Source of the DNA: Phytophthora quininea
Taxonomy: Eukaryota; Oomycota; Peronosporomycetes; Peronosporales; Peronosporaceae
DNA length: 64,000 nucleotides
Assembly: GCA_011947345.1 (NCBI GenBank)
Contig: JAAVTG010000473.1
Location: forward strand, 1-64,000
Direction of reading: 5' to 3'
The notes under the pieces: generated by a model
The model's input: only the letters and a program-made list of their open reading frames with translations
The model's database searches: none
What the model was told of the DNA's origin: nothing
In this document: piece by piece, positions 1-11,014 of the stretch
How positions within the stretch are numbered: the stretch's first letter is position 1
Layout of the letters: each line of letters starts with the position of its first letter
Program-made: the position numbers and the translations under genes

Positions 1-95
1 CTTCTTACGATCGCGAGACGAGCACGAATCAATGCTCGCTCCATTCGCAGCAAAGAAAAATCCTCTTGAATTAGTATGGCAAGCTGCAGCATCTC

Positions 96-1189
96 ATTAT
101 CAACGCTACTTAAAAGATGCGAAACCGATACGCCTGAAGCCCGAGGGGAATCACGGCAGGCATCGGGTCACAGTGACCCGGGGATGCCGCAGCGAGTCTC
201 GACGGAGAGCAGCACCACGACGCGGAGGGGCCATGCGCCAACACGAACACGAACGTCCGCTTCAAGATTGGTCGTTCCAAAACCACAGGCAACTCAAGAC
301 GACGACAGGAGACAATGGCAAGACGAGGACAAGCAACGATCCCAAAGACTACAAGGCCAACAAGGAATCCCAGAACCTCACAGAAGTGCGGGAGCATAGT
401 AGAAGAGCAGAGATGCCACTTTGATGGTGGCATAGTGAGGGGGATCTCCGCAGGATAACGATCAGTGGAGCTCCGGAAATCAAGGTCCCAGTAACGACAA
501 CCTGCACCTGATGTGGCACACGCGTGCATAAGAACCCGGCCGATCGTTCTGTCCCCACACGCATCCAAGGGCGATCGGACTGATAGAGACTGAATGCATC
601 ACAAACAAAGACTTCTGCGGCACCCGTGTCCGGGACCACGGCCGACAACTTGGTCTCGCTGTGGTGTCAGGTATCGCAGATATCGAGGTTGAGCACGCGA
701 CGAAACAAGAACGGTGGCCTGAGCAATACTAGTTCCCGTATCGGGCTACCGGGAGAAGCAAGAAGACGACAATGCGCCACAGCAAGTGCGGGTCGAATAA
801 CTAGTGATCAAAGTTCCGCACGCACTGACCAAGTGCGCAACCCACCGAGGGGCACCGTCACAGGTTGCCGCCAACGATGTAGGGGATCTAGCACCCTCCA
901 CACGAGGCAAATGGATCCGACCCGACCAAGGACTGACTGTAAAGCTTTCGCCGCGCCGATGCTACCCGGTATTACGAGGTATTGACGGGAAACTGAAGCG
1001 AGTCACGCGCTCATGTGCATAGTAAGATAGCCATCCTGTTAGCTCCTGCATGTAGGTAGCTCTGGGTATGAGGATTGGCAACCGGAGCCGCTGGGTGCTA
1101 CCCGGTCAGCGGGGCTGATGCCGTGCTCGCCCTGAGCGCAAACCGGTGATAACCGAGAAAATAATAAATAAAATTATCAACGCTACTTA
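96..1189 (+). mobile_element. Retroposon-like insertion with 17-bp target-site duplication
   Basis: The 17-bp word ATTATCAACGCTACTTA occurs at 96-112 and again at 1173-1189. The 1060 bp between the copies end in an A-rich tail (about 1159-1172) directly before the second copy. An insert with a 3' A-rich tail and a 14-20-bp direct duplication is the usual product of target-primed reverse transcription by LINE-type machinery. The interior is GC-rich and has no long intact coding frame. A stretch around 800-1020 reads as a possible polyprotein remnant, but I cannot name it. It could be a 5'-truncated LINE, a retroposed transcript or a large SINE-like element. The insertion call is well supported; the family is not. 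Confidence 0.75.
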
Positions 1190-1719
1190 GCACTCCTAGA
1201 ATCGGACGCATCAATTGGAGCATTCACTTCCGGCAAGCTTTTGGAAAACAGTCCTCCACAAACCGTCCACGATTTCTTGACCCTCAGGCTCTTCCAACGA
1301 TCGCTCCGGCGAAACACGAGTGTCACGATTTTTCAGCAATGATTCGACTCAATAGCCTGCACGTTTCCATCCAAGCGCATCATCACCTCTGCTAAGAAGC
1401 TCCCCAGTCCTCCCTAGTTGTAGATACGAGCAGCGCTGGAGAAAACAGCATCATTAGATCTCCTTGTATTGCGTGGTAGTGCTGCTTGGACGCCCCCTAG
1501 ACCGTGGCCCCGAAAGCTGTTTCCACCATTCTGCTGCAGCGAACTGACAAGCTCTGCGGGCTGAGTGAAGGACCTGAGCAGGTATTATGCAGCGCACGAG
1601 AAAGCTGGCGAAGAAGTAGTATCTGCTTACAACAACGGAGCAAATTGTAGTACATCACATGTAGTACCATTTTGTATTTTGTTGTGCGCACAAGGACTTC
1701 ACACTGCAAACCTACTCAT
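1190..1719. other. Intergenic, no gene seen
   Basis: This is the continuation of the target site of the insertion to the left. I see no coding frame with supportable features; the stretch lies 3' of the minus-strand multi-C2 gene. Confidence 0.5.
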
Positions 1720-4381
1720 TTACACGTCCATGTGGGTCTTGTCGAGCGTCTCCGGGTCCGGCAGCTTTTCGTCGGGGAAAACCTTGCGGACAAGTTCCAC
1801 CGAGGTGAGCACCTGCCCATGCAATGTCTCGACATCGTCGCCATTGAACACTACCGGCAGCCACTTTGGCTTGGGCGTTTGCGATCGCTCATTCTGCTTC
1901 AGCTCCTGCGACGTGCACAGCGTGACGCTGCCGTCGACACTGCTGCCACCAGCAGCATCCGACAGATTGACAGACGCTGTGCCAATGTACTCTTTCGGGT
2001 CTTCGTTTCGCACGTGGATCAGCACTTGAGGTGCATAGCGCAAGTGCGGGAGATTCACATCCATGCAAAATGTTTGAGCCCACACCGGGCAGGTAGACGA
2101 CTCGCTGCTGCTTGCAGTTGTCCTCTCCTCGCCATCCCAGCACTGAACAGCAGCCCTCGCCACAATGGTCTTTGTGCTGGTGTGCAGTGACACCAAATTG
2201 CGGGCTTCGTGCAGGCGGACGCGGACCTGGTAGGGCATGCGGTGGTTTACATGCTCGATCATTTCTTTCTGATCCCAAATCTGAGACGTAGCAGACTCGA
2301 TAGGCCCAAAGCCCAAACGTACGAGTACCTTACCAGGGAATTCCTCCCGAGCTTTTGTGACGGCGACGGCGCAGTCTGCTACCAAGGGAAGCCACTCGGT
2401 CTCACGCTGGAACTGCGTTGTAAGCAGGTCTTTGGCACGGAATCGTTTGTAGCAAATGGCTACACGCTTATCGTCGTCCTTTTGGCACAGATACAGGAAC
2501 ACATCCGGTACCTGGTTGATATCTACAGGGAAGAGCATCTTGTCGCTCTCCTCTGTTTCGTTCCACTTAAGGCTGCCATTGACAGCTTTCTTTCTTGATG
2601 TGGAAATCTGATGGAGGCCGCAGGACAACACAAGCGACAGCTTTGGCTTCTCATTAGCCACTGCTGATGGAAGGCCAATGGCTTGCACGAAGTGAGAGCG
2701 CATGCGGTACACACAGCTCTCTGGGTAGCGCTCTTGCGGTAGTTTTGTTGCCAGTCGCTTTTGGTGTTTGGCATCGTACGCATCTGACGACTTGATGCGC
2801 ATACGCAGCGTCAGCAACACGCGACCACGATAGGCCGATCCGAGGGCTGCATTCTCATTCATCAGCACTGCAGCTCGGCTGTTATTGCTGCTGCCCTTCA
2901 CAGGAGCGCCGTACAGGTTGATCCAGAACGGCTCGTTATTGTGGGCTTTCACGACGCTCTCCACGTCCTTGAGCTCAAATTTGCCCACGACTTCGTCCCC
3001 GCCCACTGGATCCCAATCCATTACGTTGAAGATGACGTCGTGGGGTTGCGAGCTTTCCTTTTCGTCTGGCAGATATAACATGAGACTCTCACGGAAGTTG
3101 ACGTTCAATTGGTCACGACGTCCTTGTTTCGTACGCACTCGTGTACGCACGTAGTCTTCAGGCTCTGTAGCCAACGCAGCAGCCACATAGGCGTCGATTC
3201 CGCCACCGTTGTGCTTGCGGTTCTCGCCCTTATCGAAGAGAAGCGAGTCCATCGGAGGCAAGTTCTCCACACGGTGGATCGTAGCTACAAGGAAGTTCAA
3301 CCGCGTGGCTCCAGGCGGCAGTGGTGGCAGTGTGGCCGTGTCGACGTCGTCGTCGCTCTCAATGTCCAGCACCTCGTCGTCTTCCTCGTTCAGCTCGTCG
3401 TCCGAGTTGTACGGACCATCGGGGGCGCTCACGCATCGACTTTTTGAGCGACTGCATGAGCGATCGCTCTTTCCTCTTCTTAGAGCTGTTGGTGATGGCT
3501 TCAGCGTTAGGGTCGTGCAGCCACAGCAGTCGCAGCTGGAGTGTGCCTCGGTCCTTGTCATTCTGCAGTTTCTTGTCTAACAAGGGCACCGTCACCGTCT
3601 TCTCTTCGTTTGGTACGACGTAATCTGCGAGTACCAATTGCGCTCGTCCAAGGAAGTCGTTAATGGTACGATCTTCATCTTCCGCCAGCAACTCCAATGT
3701 CGTATGGAGATCCGACAGCAAGAAGGCGAATCTCTCCCAATGAGGTTTGAGCGTCTTGGCGACTGTCTCCGTCTGATGACGCTGCCCCACCACCGACAAT
3801 TTCACCAGAGGGTCGCTGCTGTTGTTCCTGTCCATGGGCAAAAGGTCTTTGCCAGAGTCGATGGTGACGTAGAGCAGATTGGGCTTTTGGTCGTCCTCAT
3901 CTGCGTCTTCTTTTTCTGCAAACGCCACGGACTTGGCTTTAGCTCTTCCAAGAGAGCTAGATTTAGGTTTAGAAAAGATTAAATGAAGCTCTCCCTTGGC
4001 GTCGCAGCTCATGGAGCCGGGCACTTTGGCGACCCGAAACCAGTCGTCCAGCGGCTGCTCGTCGCACTGTAGCAGCTCCAGCGGCACGTCCACGACGCCA
4101 AGCACGTCATCTCTCTTCAGTCCGTCAAAGTCCAGCACCAGAAAGCGCAGCGACGTAGCCAGCCGCAGGTCAAAGTCCCTCGAGCCGAGGGTGAAGCTCT
4201 GGCCCCAGTCCGGACTCAGCGTGCGCTTACAGACGCTCGTCTTGAAGCAGCCGCCCGCCGTCATGGGCTGCCCCTTGGCGTCCAGCACCGTGAGCTTCAC
4301 GAACGGGTCGCTGAAGCCGTTCAGGTCCCCCACCAGCAGGTCCCGCGCGCCGGCGATCGTCACGACGAGCTGGTGCAGCAT
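1720..4381 (-). CDS. Multi-C2-domain (ferlin-like) protein, one frame break
   Basis: This encodes a protein of about 885 residues built from about five C2-type modules, the calcium/phospholipid-binding fold of membrane trafficking. The first begins at the start Met (MLHQLVVTIAGARDLLVGDL), the second at about residue 165 (LLYVTIDSGKDLLP), the third after an acidic linker (LNFLVATIHRVENLPP), the fourth at VYRMRSHFVQAIGLPS and the fifth at PYQVRVRLHEARNLVS. The YPESCVYRMRSH segment recalls ferlin inter-C2 sequence, but there is no C-terminal membrane anchor as in classic ferlins, so ferlin-like is an inference. The start at 4381 is chosen because the C2 beta-strand begins immediately after it. 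The frame shifts by one extra base in the G5 run at 3421-3425; both sides are clearly coding, so a sequence error is likely. Confidence 0.75.
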
Positions 4382-4761
4382 CTTGCTTGATTTTTGGATT
4401 ATGAAATGAACTTGAGAATTGTATGAAAGTTCACCCACGTTAGATTTAGGTGTCTGATTTTTACCAAGAAAAAGATAGCATAGTACTCCATCGTGAAGAA
4501 GATGTTTTGTTGTCCAAGCTTCTCGGTTTGAAGAGCGATAATTTGTGGTTACACAACGAGGAGCAGCAGGAGGAAACACTCAGAAGATTATGAAGTAACC
4601 CCATAAAAATCTGCTGCTGAGATTGGGTGGAGGCGGGCGGTATGACATCATCGACCGAAACGCTCTTCCAAGTGTTGGTGTGTCCCCATCGCGAGATGGA
4701 GCGTATCACGCGTTATCCCGGTGTATGGTCACGCCTGGGACTCCCTGCAACGTTCTAGCTC

Positions 4762-4777
4762 GCTCATTTTGTTCTCC
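4762..4777 (+). promoter_or_regulatory. Oomycete-type initiator upstream of NLP gene 1
   Basis: GCTCATTTTGTTCTCC matches the GCTCATT core of the oomycete initiator and lies about 80-95 bases before the ATG of the NLP gene. The rest of 4382-4855 shows no gene. Confidence 0.5.
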
Positions 4778-4855
4778 TAGTTTGCTAGCGATGGGGATGT
4801 TGTTGCCAAAGACCTCTCTACTCATTCTCGAAAACTCCGTCCACCTTCCACAACG

Positions 4856-5590
4856 ATGAACCTCCGCGCTCTAGCCGCCGTTGTCTTGACAATTCTGACG
4901 ACAGTTCAGGCCGACACGGTCCCTCATGACCAGGTCGTGCCGTTCCCTCAGTCTGCAAACACGTCGCTCACGAATTCGGCGGCTCTGAAATTCAAGCCTC
5001 AGTTTTGGATCAACAACGGCTGCCACCCGTACCCGGTCGTGAACGCCAACGGTGATACCAGCGGTGGTCTAAAGACGCATGGCTCCTCTTCGGCAGGCTG
5101 CAGAGGCTCTGGCTATGGCTCGCAAGTGTACGGCCGCTCCTCCTGGTACAATGACGTATGGGCCATCATGTACTGCTGGCACTTTCCCAAGGACGAGCCG
5201 CAGGACTATTCAGGGCATCGCCACGACTGGGAGCACGTCGTCGTATGGATCGACAACCCTGCGAATGAGAAGCCAAAGATTTTGGCCATGACGCCGTCGG
5301 CCCACAGCGGCTACTCGACGTACGCACCTCCCACTGCTGACATGGTCGACGGAACGAGCGTCAAGGTCGAGTACACGTCCAGTTGGCAGTTCATTGATCA
5401 CCACCTCGAAGGCACATCGACGGCGGGGGAATTTCAAGACCTCATCATGTGGAGCGACATGACCGACGCCGCTCGAAATGCTCTCAATTCGGTGAGCTTT
5501 GGTAAGGCTGACACGCCAATAAACGATGGCAACTTCCAGTCCAAGCTGGGAAGGGCGTACCCGTGGACCACGACTCAAGAACAACATTAA
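4856..5590 (+). CDS. NLP (NEP1-like) family secreted protein 1
   Basis: This 244-residue protein belongs to the NPP1/NLP family, secreted proteins that in their cytolytic members bind plant sphingolipids (GIPC) and permeabilise eudicot plasma membranes. It has a cleavable signal peptide (about residues 1-19). The two cysteines of type 1 NLPs are at about 56 and 82, and the [12 protein letters not shown] segment of the immunogenic nlp20 region is present. The heptapeptide GHRHDWE at 120-126 carries the metal-binding residues. Length and all core motifs are intact. The [11 protein letters not shown] loop departs from the usual [11 protein letters not shown], so activity cannot be assumed. It is the first of eight family members in this window, and an initiator-like element lies upstream. 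Confidence 0.93.
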   Translation: MNLRALAAVVLTILTTVQADTVPHDQVVPFPQSANTSLTNSAALKFKPQFWINNGCHPYPVVNANGDTSGGLKTHGSSSAGCRGSGYGSQVYGRSSWYNDVWAIMYCWHFPKDEPQDYSGHRHDWEHVVVWIDNPANEKPKILAMTPSAHSGYSTYAPPTADMVDGTSVKVEYTSSWQFIDHHLEGTSTAGEFQDLIMWSDMTDAARNALNSVSFGKADTPINDGNFQSKLGRAYPWTTTQEQH

Positions 5591-5743
5591 AGCATTCACG
5601 AGGATAACTTTGTTGAATGACGTTAGTATCCGTTGAAGCATTGGTAGTAGACTATCAACTCATCTCGGTGGTGAGCAGAGCTGCGAGTCTCGCCAACGTA
5701 TCGTTGCGCAGCAACTTCTGTTTTCCACTCCAGGGGACCATCT

Positions 5744-6301
5744 CGTTGGAAAGAAGCGCACAGACCACGGAGCAGGACGCAATGGACTGTTTGGATAGCA
5801 TGCCCGAAGCTCCCGACCAGAAACTGTCGTACGTTTCCAAGCGGCCCAAGACGAGAGAGCTTCATCGATTGAGAGAGGAAGGTAGTCTATTTAACGATTA
5901 GTTATTAGTCTCCTTGATGCAGCTTCAATCGATGGAGCATCGTTGCTTCTCTCATCTTGGGCCGCTTGAAAGCGTATGACAGTTTCCGGTCAGGAGCTTC
6001 GGGCATGCTATCCAGGCAATCCACGACTAGTCTGAGATATATTCCTTGCATCCTGCTTTGTGGTCTGTGTGCTTCTTTCCAAGCAACAGCATGTATTTGC
6101 CTTAAGCATTTTCCCCACATACTCTTCACTTGGTGTTGTGCCGTCCAAGTTTGCCTTCGTGTACTATGCTGTTGCGGGTCTGCCAAAGCAAGGTTATCGC
6201 CATACTACACATAGCCCACCACATTCGTTAGCTTCATCGATTGAGGCTTTATCAAGGAGAGTAATAACTAATCGTTACGACATAGACTACCTTCCTCTCT
6301 C
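5744..6301. repeat. Nested inverted repeats (fold-back structure)
   Basis: The segment at about 5744-5878 recurs inverted at about 5930-6084, with a roughly 20-base insertion in the right arm. Both arms can be read as the same peptide (MPEAPD.KLSY). The adjacent segment 5872-5918 recurs inverted at 6251-6301 with a 3-base difference. A transcript through this stretch could fold into a long hairpin. The short word CTCCAGGGGACC occurs at both about 5727 and 6300. It looks like two head-to-head copies of a repeat or a foldback/MITE-like element. The rest of 5591-6802 shows no convincing gene. Confidence 0.7.
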
Positions 6302-6802
6302 TCCAGGGGACCGTCTCAACTTGAGCCGGTCCAAGAGAAGCGAAATCCCGGGATGTGCATTGGAAAATTGCTGCAGTAAAGCAAGCAATGAAGATTCCTG
6401 GCAGTGTGCGTACACGCGGATAGAGAGAAACTCACAAGGCGCTATAAACCACAGAGCGTACAGTAACAACCATTTCCTTCTTAGTACGAACAGCGCTTCA
6501 AGGCTGTTCGTTGGAGATGTCGTCGAATTGAAGCGGTTCCCCATCTACAAGATGTGTGCTTCACAAGCAGGTGTTGCCGTGGATGTCAACATGAAGGGGC
6601 CAATGCCTTCAAAATTGCTATAGTGGCAATCACAGGGTTGTTTTCTGCGCAGATAAATTATGAATGCGATCGACTTTTGTGCTGTGCGAAGGGAGACAGC
6701 TCGTTTAATGGCGCCAATCCTGCGAACAGTAGCAGTCGGTGAGTCACAAGCAGCTCCAGTTCATTCTCTCTTTTGCCTCTCGGTCCCTAGCAACTGGAAG
6801 CG

Positions 6803-7558
6803 ATGAACCTCGTGGCGACAACCGTTGCCATTGTCGCTGCCTTCACGACAGTCCGCGGCGCAGTGATCCACCACGACGATGTCGCGCCATTCCCTCAATC
6901 CGCTCCAGTGTCCATTTCAAACCGGGCGGCGCTCAAGTTCAAGCCCCAGCTCTTCATCAACAACGGCTGCCACCCGTACCCAGCCGTGAACGCCAACGGC
7001 GACACCGGTGGTGGTCTCAAGACGCATGGATCCGGTAGTGCCGGGTGCAGAGGCTCCGGTCTGGGATCTCAAGTCTACGGCCGATCAGTTTGGTTTAACG
7101 ACATCTGGGCCATCATGTACTGCTGGTACTTCCCCAAGGACAGCCCCGTCACGGGCATGGGCCACCGTCACGACTGGGAGCATGTCATTGTGTGGATCAA
7201 CAACCCTGCAATCGAGAACGCGACGATTCTGGCCATGACGCCGTCGGCCCACAGCGGCTACTCGACGTACGCTCCTCCTCCTGCAGATATGGTGGATGGA
7301 ACGAGCGTGAAAGTCGAGTACACGTCGAGTGATCTCGTCATCAACCACCATCTCGAGGGCACAAGCACGGCCGGCGAAACGCAGGACCTCATCATGTGGT
7401 CCGACCTCACGGACGCGGCACGGTTGGCGTTGAACACGACCAACTTTGGCAAAGCGAACACGCCCATGAACGACGGTAACTTTCTACCCAAACTCGGCAA
7501 GGCCTATCCATGGCAGCAGCAGCAACAGCAGCAGCAACAGCAGCAACAACAACAATAA
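6803..7558 (+). CDS. NLP (NEP1-like) family secreted protein 2, polyglutamine tail
   Basis: This is an intact type 1 NLP of 251 residues. It has a signal peptide (about 1-19), cysteines at about 56 and 82, [18 protein letters not shown] followed by HRHDWE (to 126), and the C-terminal NLP core. It is the closest relative of the gene at 4856 in this window, sharing [14 protein letters not shown] and YCW features, so the two look like a tandem duplicate pair. The family ends normally at about 237 residues. Here the reading frame continues into about 14 glutamines from a CAG/CAA run at about 7512-7555 just before the TAA. An initiator-like GTTCATTCTCTC lies about 40 bases upstream. Confidence 0.94.
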   Translation: MNLVATTVAIVAAFTTVRGAVIHHDDVAPFPQSAPVSISNRAALKFKPQLFINNGCHPYPAVNANGDTGGGLKTHGSGSAGCRGSGLGSQVYGRSVWFNDIWAIMYCWYFPKDSPVTGMGHRHDWEHVIVWINNPAIENATILAMTPSAHSGYSTYAPPPADMVDGTSVKVEYTSSDLVINHHLEGTSTAGETQDLIMWSDLTDAARLALNTTNFGKANTPMNDGNFLPKLGKAYPWQQQQQQQQQQQQQQ

Positions 7559-7867
7559 AGTTAATGGTTTTGAAGAAGTCCATAGCTCTTTGTAGACACC
7601 AGTCCACCTGAGATGGACTGGAGTTGAGTAGTGTCCCGTAGTGTCCCAAGCAGCTGGAAGGTAAGTATCCAGCCCGAGCCATGTGCCTTGCTTCCTTCCA
7701 TTGAAAATGCTATTGGGACTCGATCCATATGATAGAGCGCACGAATTCAGGGTCGCCACTGCTGCGTTCAGTGCCAGGTCGAGCATTACGCACAGTGGAT
7801 GGCTCTCCTCGAAGCAGACTGAGTAGTCATTCGGCAAAACATTCAATTGAATGAAGAGGAACACGGC

Positions 7868-9038
7868 ATGACAAATGGGGATGCTGAGCTGCGTGTCAAG
7901 CTAGAACGGAGAAGGTATACGGTGGGTGAGCAGCTTCGAGGGAAAGTGCTGCTACGAGTCACCGATCGCATCCAGAGCTCCGAATTGGTCATCCATATTG
8001 AAGGCAGAGAACACATTTCCTGGCTAGACAAACCAGGCTCGTCAGCAGCTTCGAGTCGTCGGCACAATAAAGATGTTTTGCGAGCACAGGTACGTCGGTG
8101 TATTGAGAGCTGTTGGCAATGCGATATATTGATTTCCCACCCGCAGATTAAGCTTGTGGAGACATCAACAACTTATCGTCCAGGAAACTATGAGTTCCCA
8201 TTCGACTACCCCTTACCAGCGTCACTCCCAAACTCGTTTCGTCTTCTAGACCGAGAAATCATCGACATGGAGAGGATGGAGGCTTATCTCTCATACAAAG
8301 TTCGCACCACGATGCGGTTGAACTGCGCTGTGAATCCATTCATGGAGGGCTCTCAAGCATTCACAGTGCGACGACCGTCTTTGAAAAACTGCGTCAAGCC
8401 GGTGGAGAAAACGTCGAGTGAAAAAGTGCGAGTATTTCGTGTGTTGTCACGTGGCATCTGCACGCTGTCAGCTTTGTTAGACCGCGATACAATTTCAGCA
8501 GGCGATACACTGACAGCCTTCACGAGCGTACACAACCAATCGTCCAAGGATATGACTGCGATAACAGTGAAACTTGTCGAGGATCTAGCTGTGAACGTCC
8601 CGTTCCGAACGCAGAAGCGAGCGTCAACTGTCATCTGTACCAGGAAATTCCCAGGCGTTCGAGCGAAGCGTCAAGCCGATCGAGCGTTGTCCTTGGACCT
8701 GGTGACGGAGACTCCGTGGAGCGTCGACCCTATCAACCCGACAATGACGGGGAGTTCGTCAAGTGGAAATACCGACTCGTGGTGACGTGTTGCTTTCGGC
8801 TCTGTGGAACCATCAACGTCGAATTCCCCGTAAAAGTGTTGAGCTATTCGAGAACCACAAGGATATCGATGGCTCGACGATCAGGGCCGTTTTCGTCACC
8901 GGAGGGAGTTGAGGACATTCCTATCGGGCCAAGATCCGTGCCGAGAATATTATCACAGCGACGATCGTATCCCGGACAGACATCAAAGGCAAGTCCACAA
9001 TCCATTGCATAAAAGTTGACATCGAGACGGTAGATTAA
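7868..9038 (+). pseudogene. Arrestin-fold protein with intron and several frame breaks
   Basis: This reads as an arrestin-domain (alpha-arrestin-like) trafficking adaptor. It has an N-terminal beta-sandwich (RRRYTVGEQLRGKVLLRV, then GNYEFPFDYPLPASLPNSF) and a C-terminal sandwich (ISAGDTLTAFTSVHNQSSK, then VKWKYRLVVTCCF). An intron of 57 bp at 8090-8146 (GTACGT...CCGCAG) interrupts phase 0; it is a multiple of three with no stop, so unspliced it still reads through. Frame breaks occur near the G run 8749-8752 and near 8838, and a TGA lies at 8910-8912; the readable frame finishes at TAA 9036-9038. The last codons fall inside the start of the RXLR tandem repeat. Several lesions suggest a decayed gene, although some may be sequence errors. 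I chose ATG 7868 because it directly precedes the first beta-strand. Confidence 0.65.
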
Positions 9039-9416
9039 ACCCGTATAAGAGGTTTGTGCGTTTGCGTGACACCGCTTTTTCATGCCGCGGTTTGTTCTTG
9101 GAGAGCTTGACGAGGTTTTTGTCTTGTTTGCTCGTGTAGTACCCGACTCCGAGGTTCTTGTAGATGTCGTCGGCACTTTGGTCGTTCTTTTTCCACTGTT
9201 CACGGTGGTGAAGGCACTTCACCCTCGCTTCCACCACGGGGTCAGCCCTCTCTTCATCAACTTCCAGAGCATTACCATCATCGGGGCCGCGGAGGAATCG
9301 GTTTCTTCCGCAGCGTTTATCAACTTGGAAACACTCGTTGAGTCGACCCCGAGATCGGCACAGCAACAGAGCGCCGCCGTGGCAGCAGTAACGAGCAGAA
9401 CGAAGCTCAAGCGCAT
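8983..9416 (-). pseudogene. RXLR effector paralogue A, unit 1 (frame-broken)
   Basis: This is a member of the RXLR-EER secreted effector family. The first frame from ATG 9416 gives a good signal peptide (MRLSFVLLVTAATAALCCCA), while RFLR, an acidic DEER and the W-Y-type C-terminal region lie in a second frame. The break is near 9296-9308, between signal peptide and RXLR, where one base appears to be missing. The same break is present in all four units, so it predates the amplification. The second frame runs past the repeat boundary into the 3' end of the arrestin-fold gene, giving this copy a C-terminus different from the others. An initiator-like TTCACTTTCCAAC lies just upstream on the minus strand. 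Confidence 0.75.
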
Positions 9417-9947
9417 GGTTGCTCTTCAGGCGACAGTTTGTTTAGTTGCGGAGAGTTGGAAAGTGAACTTCGTTTGAGGCTGAACCTTATTCAACGCAAT
9501 CGATATTGACTGCGTTTGTTGTGCACCATCTTGCAGCATGGCGTTGTAAAAGTATGTTGATAGGCGACTGAAGAATCTGTCGGCAAACAATTAAGATGCA
9601 TTTTTGATGAAGAAATTCTGCAAACTGTTTCTCTACTGCGTAGCGAGTTAGTTACCGGTAGTACTCCCGCGAACTTGTAAGCATTACAGACTCAATGCCA
9701 GTCCCTCGACAGGGTTTCACTGGCTAGCCATCCTCGGGAAAACAAGAACCGTAAAAATCGAAGGCACGAACCGGTCAGTGTGGGGATTGCTTGTAAATTA
9801 CGTCGACGCAGCACCGACCGCATTTGCCTTATGTATTCCGATGCGGTTGTGAAGCTCGGAGTTCGTGAGCGTGACATGGAGTACGAGAAAGAAAAAGAAA
9901 TATGGCATGACAAACTCTCGCCTTGGTCTTGTTATTGGTAAGTCCTT

Positions 9948-10355
9948 TTAATCCCCACGCGTCTCCAGGAAGTATTTGTAGGCGATCCACTTTTGGTACT
10001 CCTCCCTCTTCGAGAGCTTGCCGAGATTATGTCCGTATTTTCTGATGTAGTACTCGACTCCCAGGTCCTTGTAGATGTCGTCAGCCGTTTGTTCGTTCTT
10101 CTTCCATGAATCAAAATAGTGAAGGAACTTCGCCACCTTCGCTTCCATCACGGGGTCAGTCCTCTCTTCGCTCTCGCCCTTGTCGTCCAGACCATCGCTG
10201 TCATCGTCCAGCTCGTCGCGGCTTCGGAGGAATCGGTTGCCACCATCAGCGTTCGTCATCTTGGAAACGCTCAGTTCGGTCTTCGAAGTCGGCGCAGCAG
10301 CTTCACAGAGAGCCATCGTGGCGACAGCAGCGAACAGGACGAAGCTCAGGCGCAT
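9948..10355 (-). CDS. RXLR-EER secreted effector, paralogue B, unit 1
   Basis: This 135-residue secreted effector has a signal peptide at 1-20 (MRLSFVLFAAVATMALCEAA), RFLR at 41-44, an Asp-rich spacer and EER at 63-65, followed by a short helical effector domain with the spaced W and Y residues of W/Y-type domains (FDSWKKNEQTADDIYKDLGV). RXLR-EER regions are associated with delivery into host plant cells; the host target is unknown here. ATG 10355 is chosen because the signal peptide begins there; an upstream in-frame Met adds 45 residues with no such feature. The minus-strand initiator CTCACTTTTCAAGTTTCC lies about 50-65 bases upstream. It differs from copies 2-3 at a few residues (TEL versus IES; KGE versus KDE). 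Confidence 0.93.
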   Translation of the reverse strand: MRLSFVLFAAVATMALCEAAAPTSKTELSVSKMTNADGGNRFLRSRDELDDDSDGLDDKGESEERTDPVMEAKVAKFLHYFDSWKKNEQTADDIYKDLGVEYYIRKYGHNLGKLSKREEYQKWIAYKYFLETRGD

Positions 10356-11014
10356 ATTCGATCGGGCTGATCTTGAGTCGAAAGTCGGTTTGGTTGCTTG
10401 GAGGAAACTTGAAAAGTGAGATTCGGCCGCTCGAAGTCTCACAAAACCTTCGATCGGACAAACTCGACGAACTACAGCCAGACAACCCAAGGGCCGACGG
10501 CGTATGTATAAAGAAATTGACGCTGATTACTCTGATTATTCTATTTGCCAAAGCACATTGCGAGCAATGTCGTCGAGTGGTTGTAAAGTGCACAGTGACT
10601 GGCCGTGAACTCCCCATCGAGAGATTTTTCGCTCCATTAGAAGACTCTACATACACCTACCTGGGTACAGGTGACTCGGAAAGCAAAATTCTCTTGTCGA
10701 TGGGAAATCGCAGAGTTGTAGCTGCTAGCGTCCATTTGAGTAGATCCGAGTGGATGGCTGGAGCGATGGAGTCGATTTCCAGTTGAAATCTTCCGATGGC
10801 GTAGGAAAGGTGTAGATAAGTCAAAGTGCTGTTTGCCATCTTCATCTATACTCCCCACGTCGGCTGCAGAAATGTTGGGGATCATGTACTTCGTGGGTTT
10901 ATCTTCTTGAATCGCAGAATTTCCTAAGGGGCCTATGACTCATAAGCTATGACTATAGGCTATGAGTTTCATTCCGACAAGAGACGACTAAACGTTGACT
11001 TGGTCGGAGGCTTC

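Noticed and set aside
9082..9477. 131-residue plus-strand frame repeated in every array unit (also 11748, 14415, 17078)
   Set aside because: Antisense shadow of RXLR paralogue A; conservation between units is explained by the tandem duplication.
10106..10786. 226-residue plus-strand frame over RXLR B and its upstream region
   Set aside because: Antisense of a gene with clear signal peptide and RXLR-EER; composition is Arg/Ser-rich as expected of a shadow frame.
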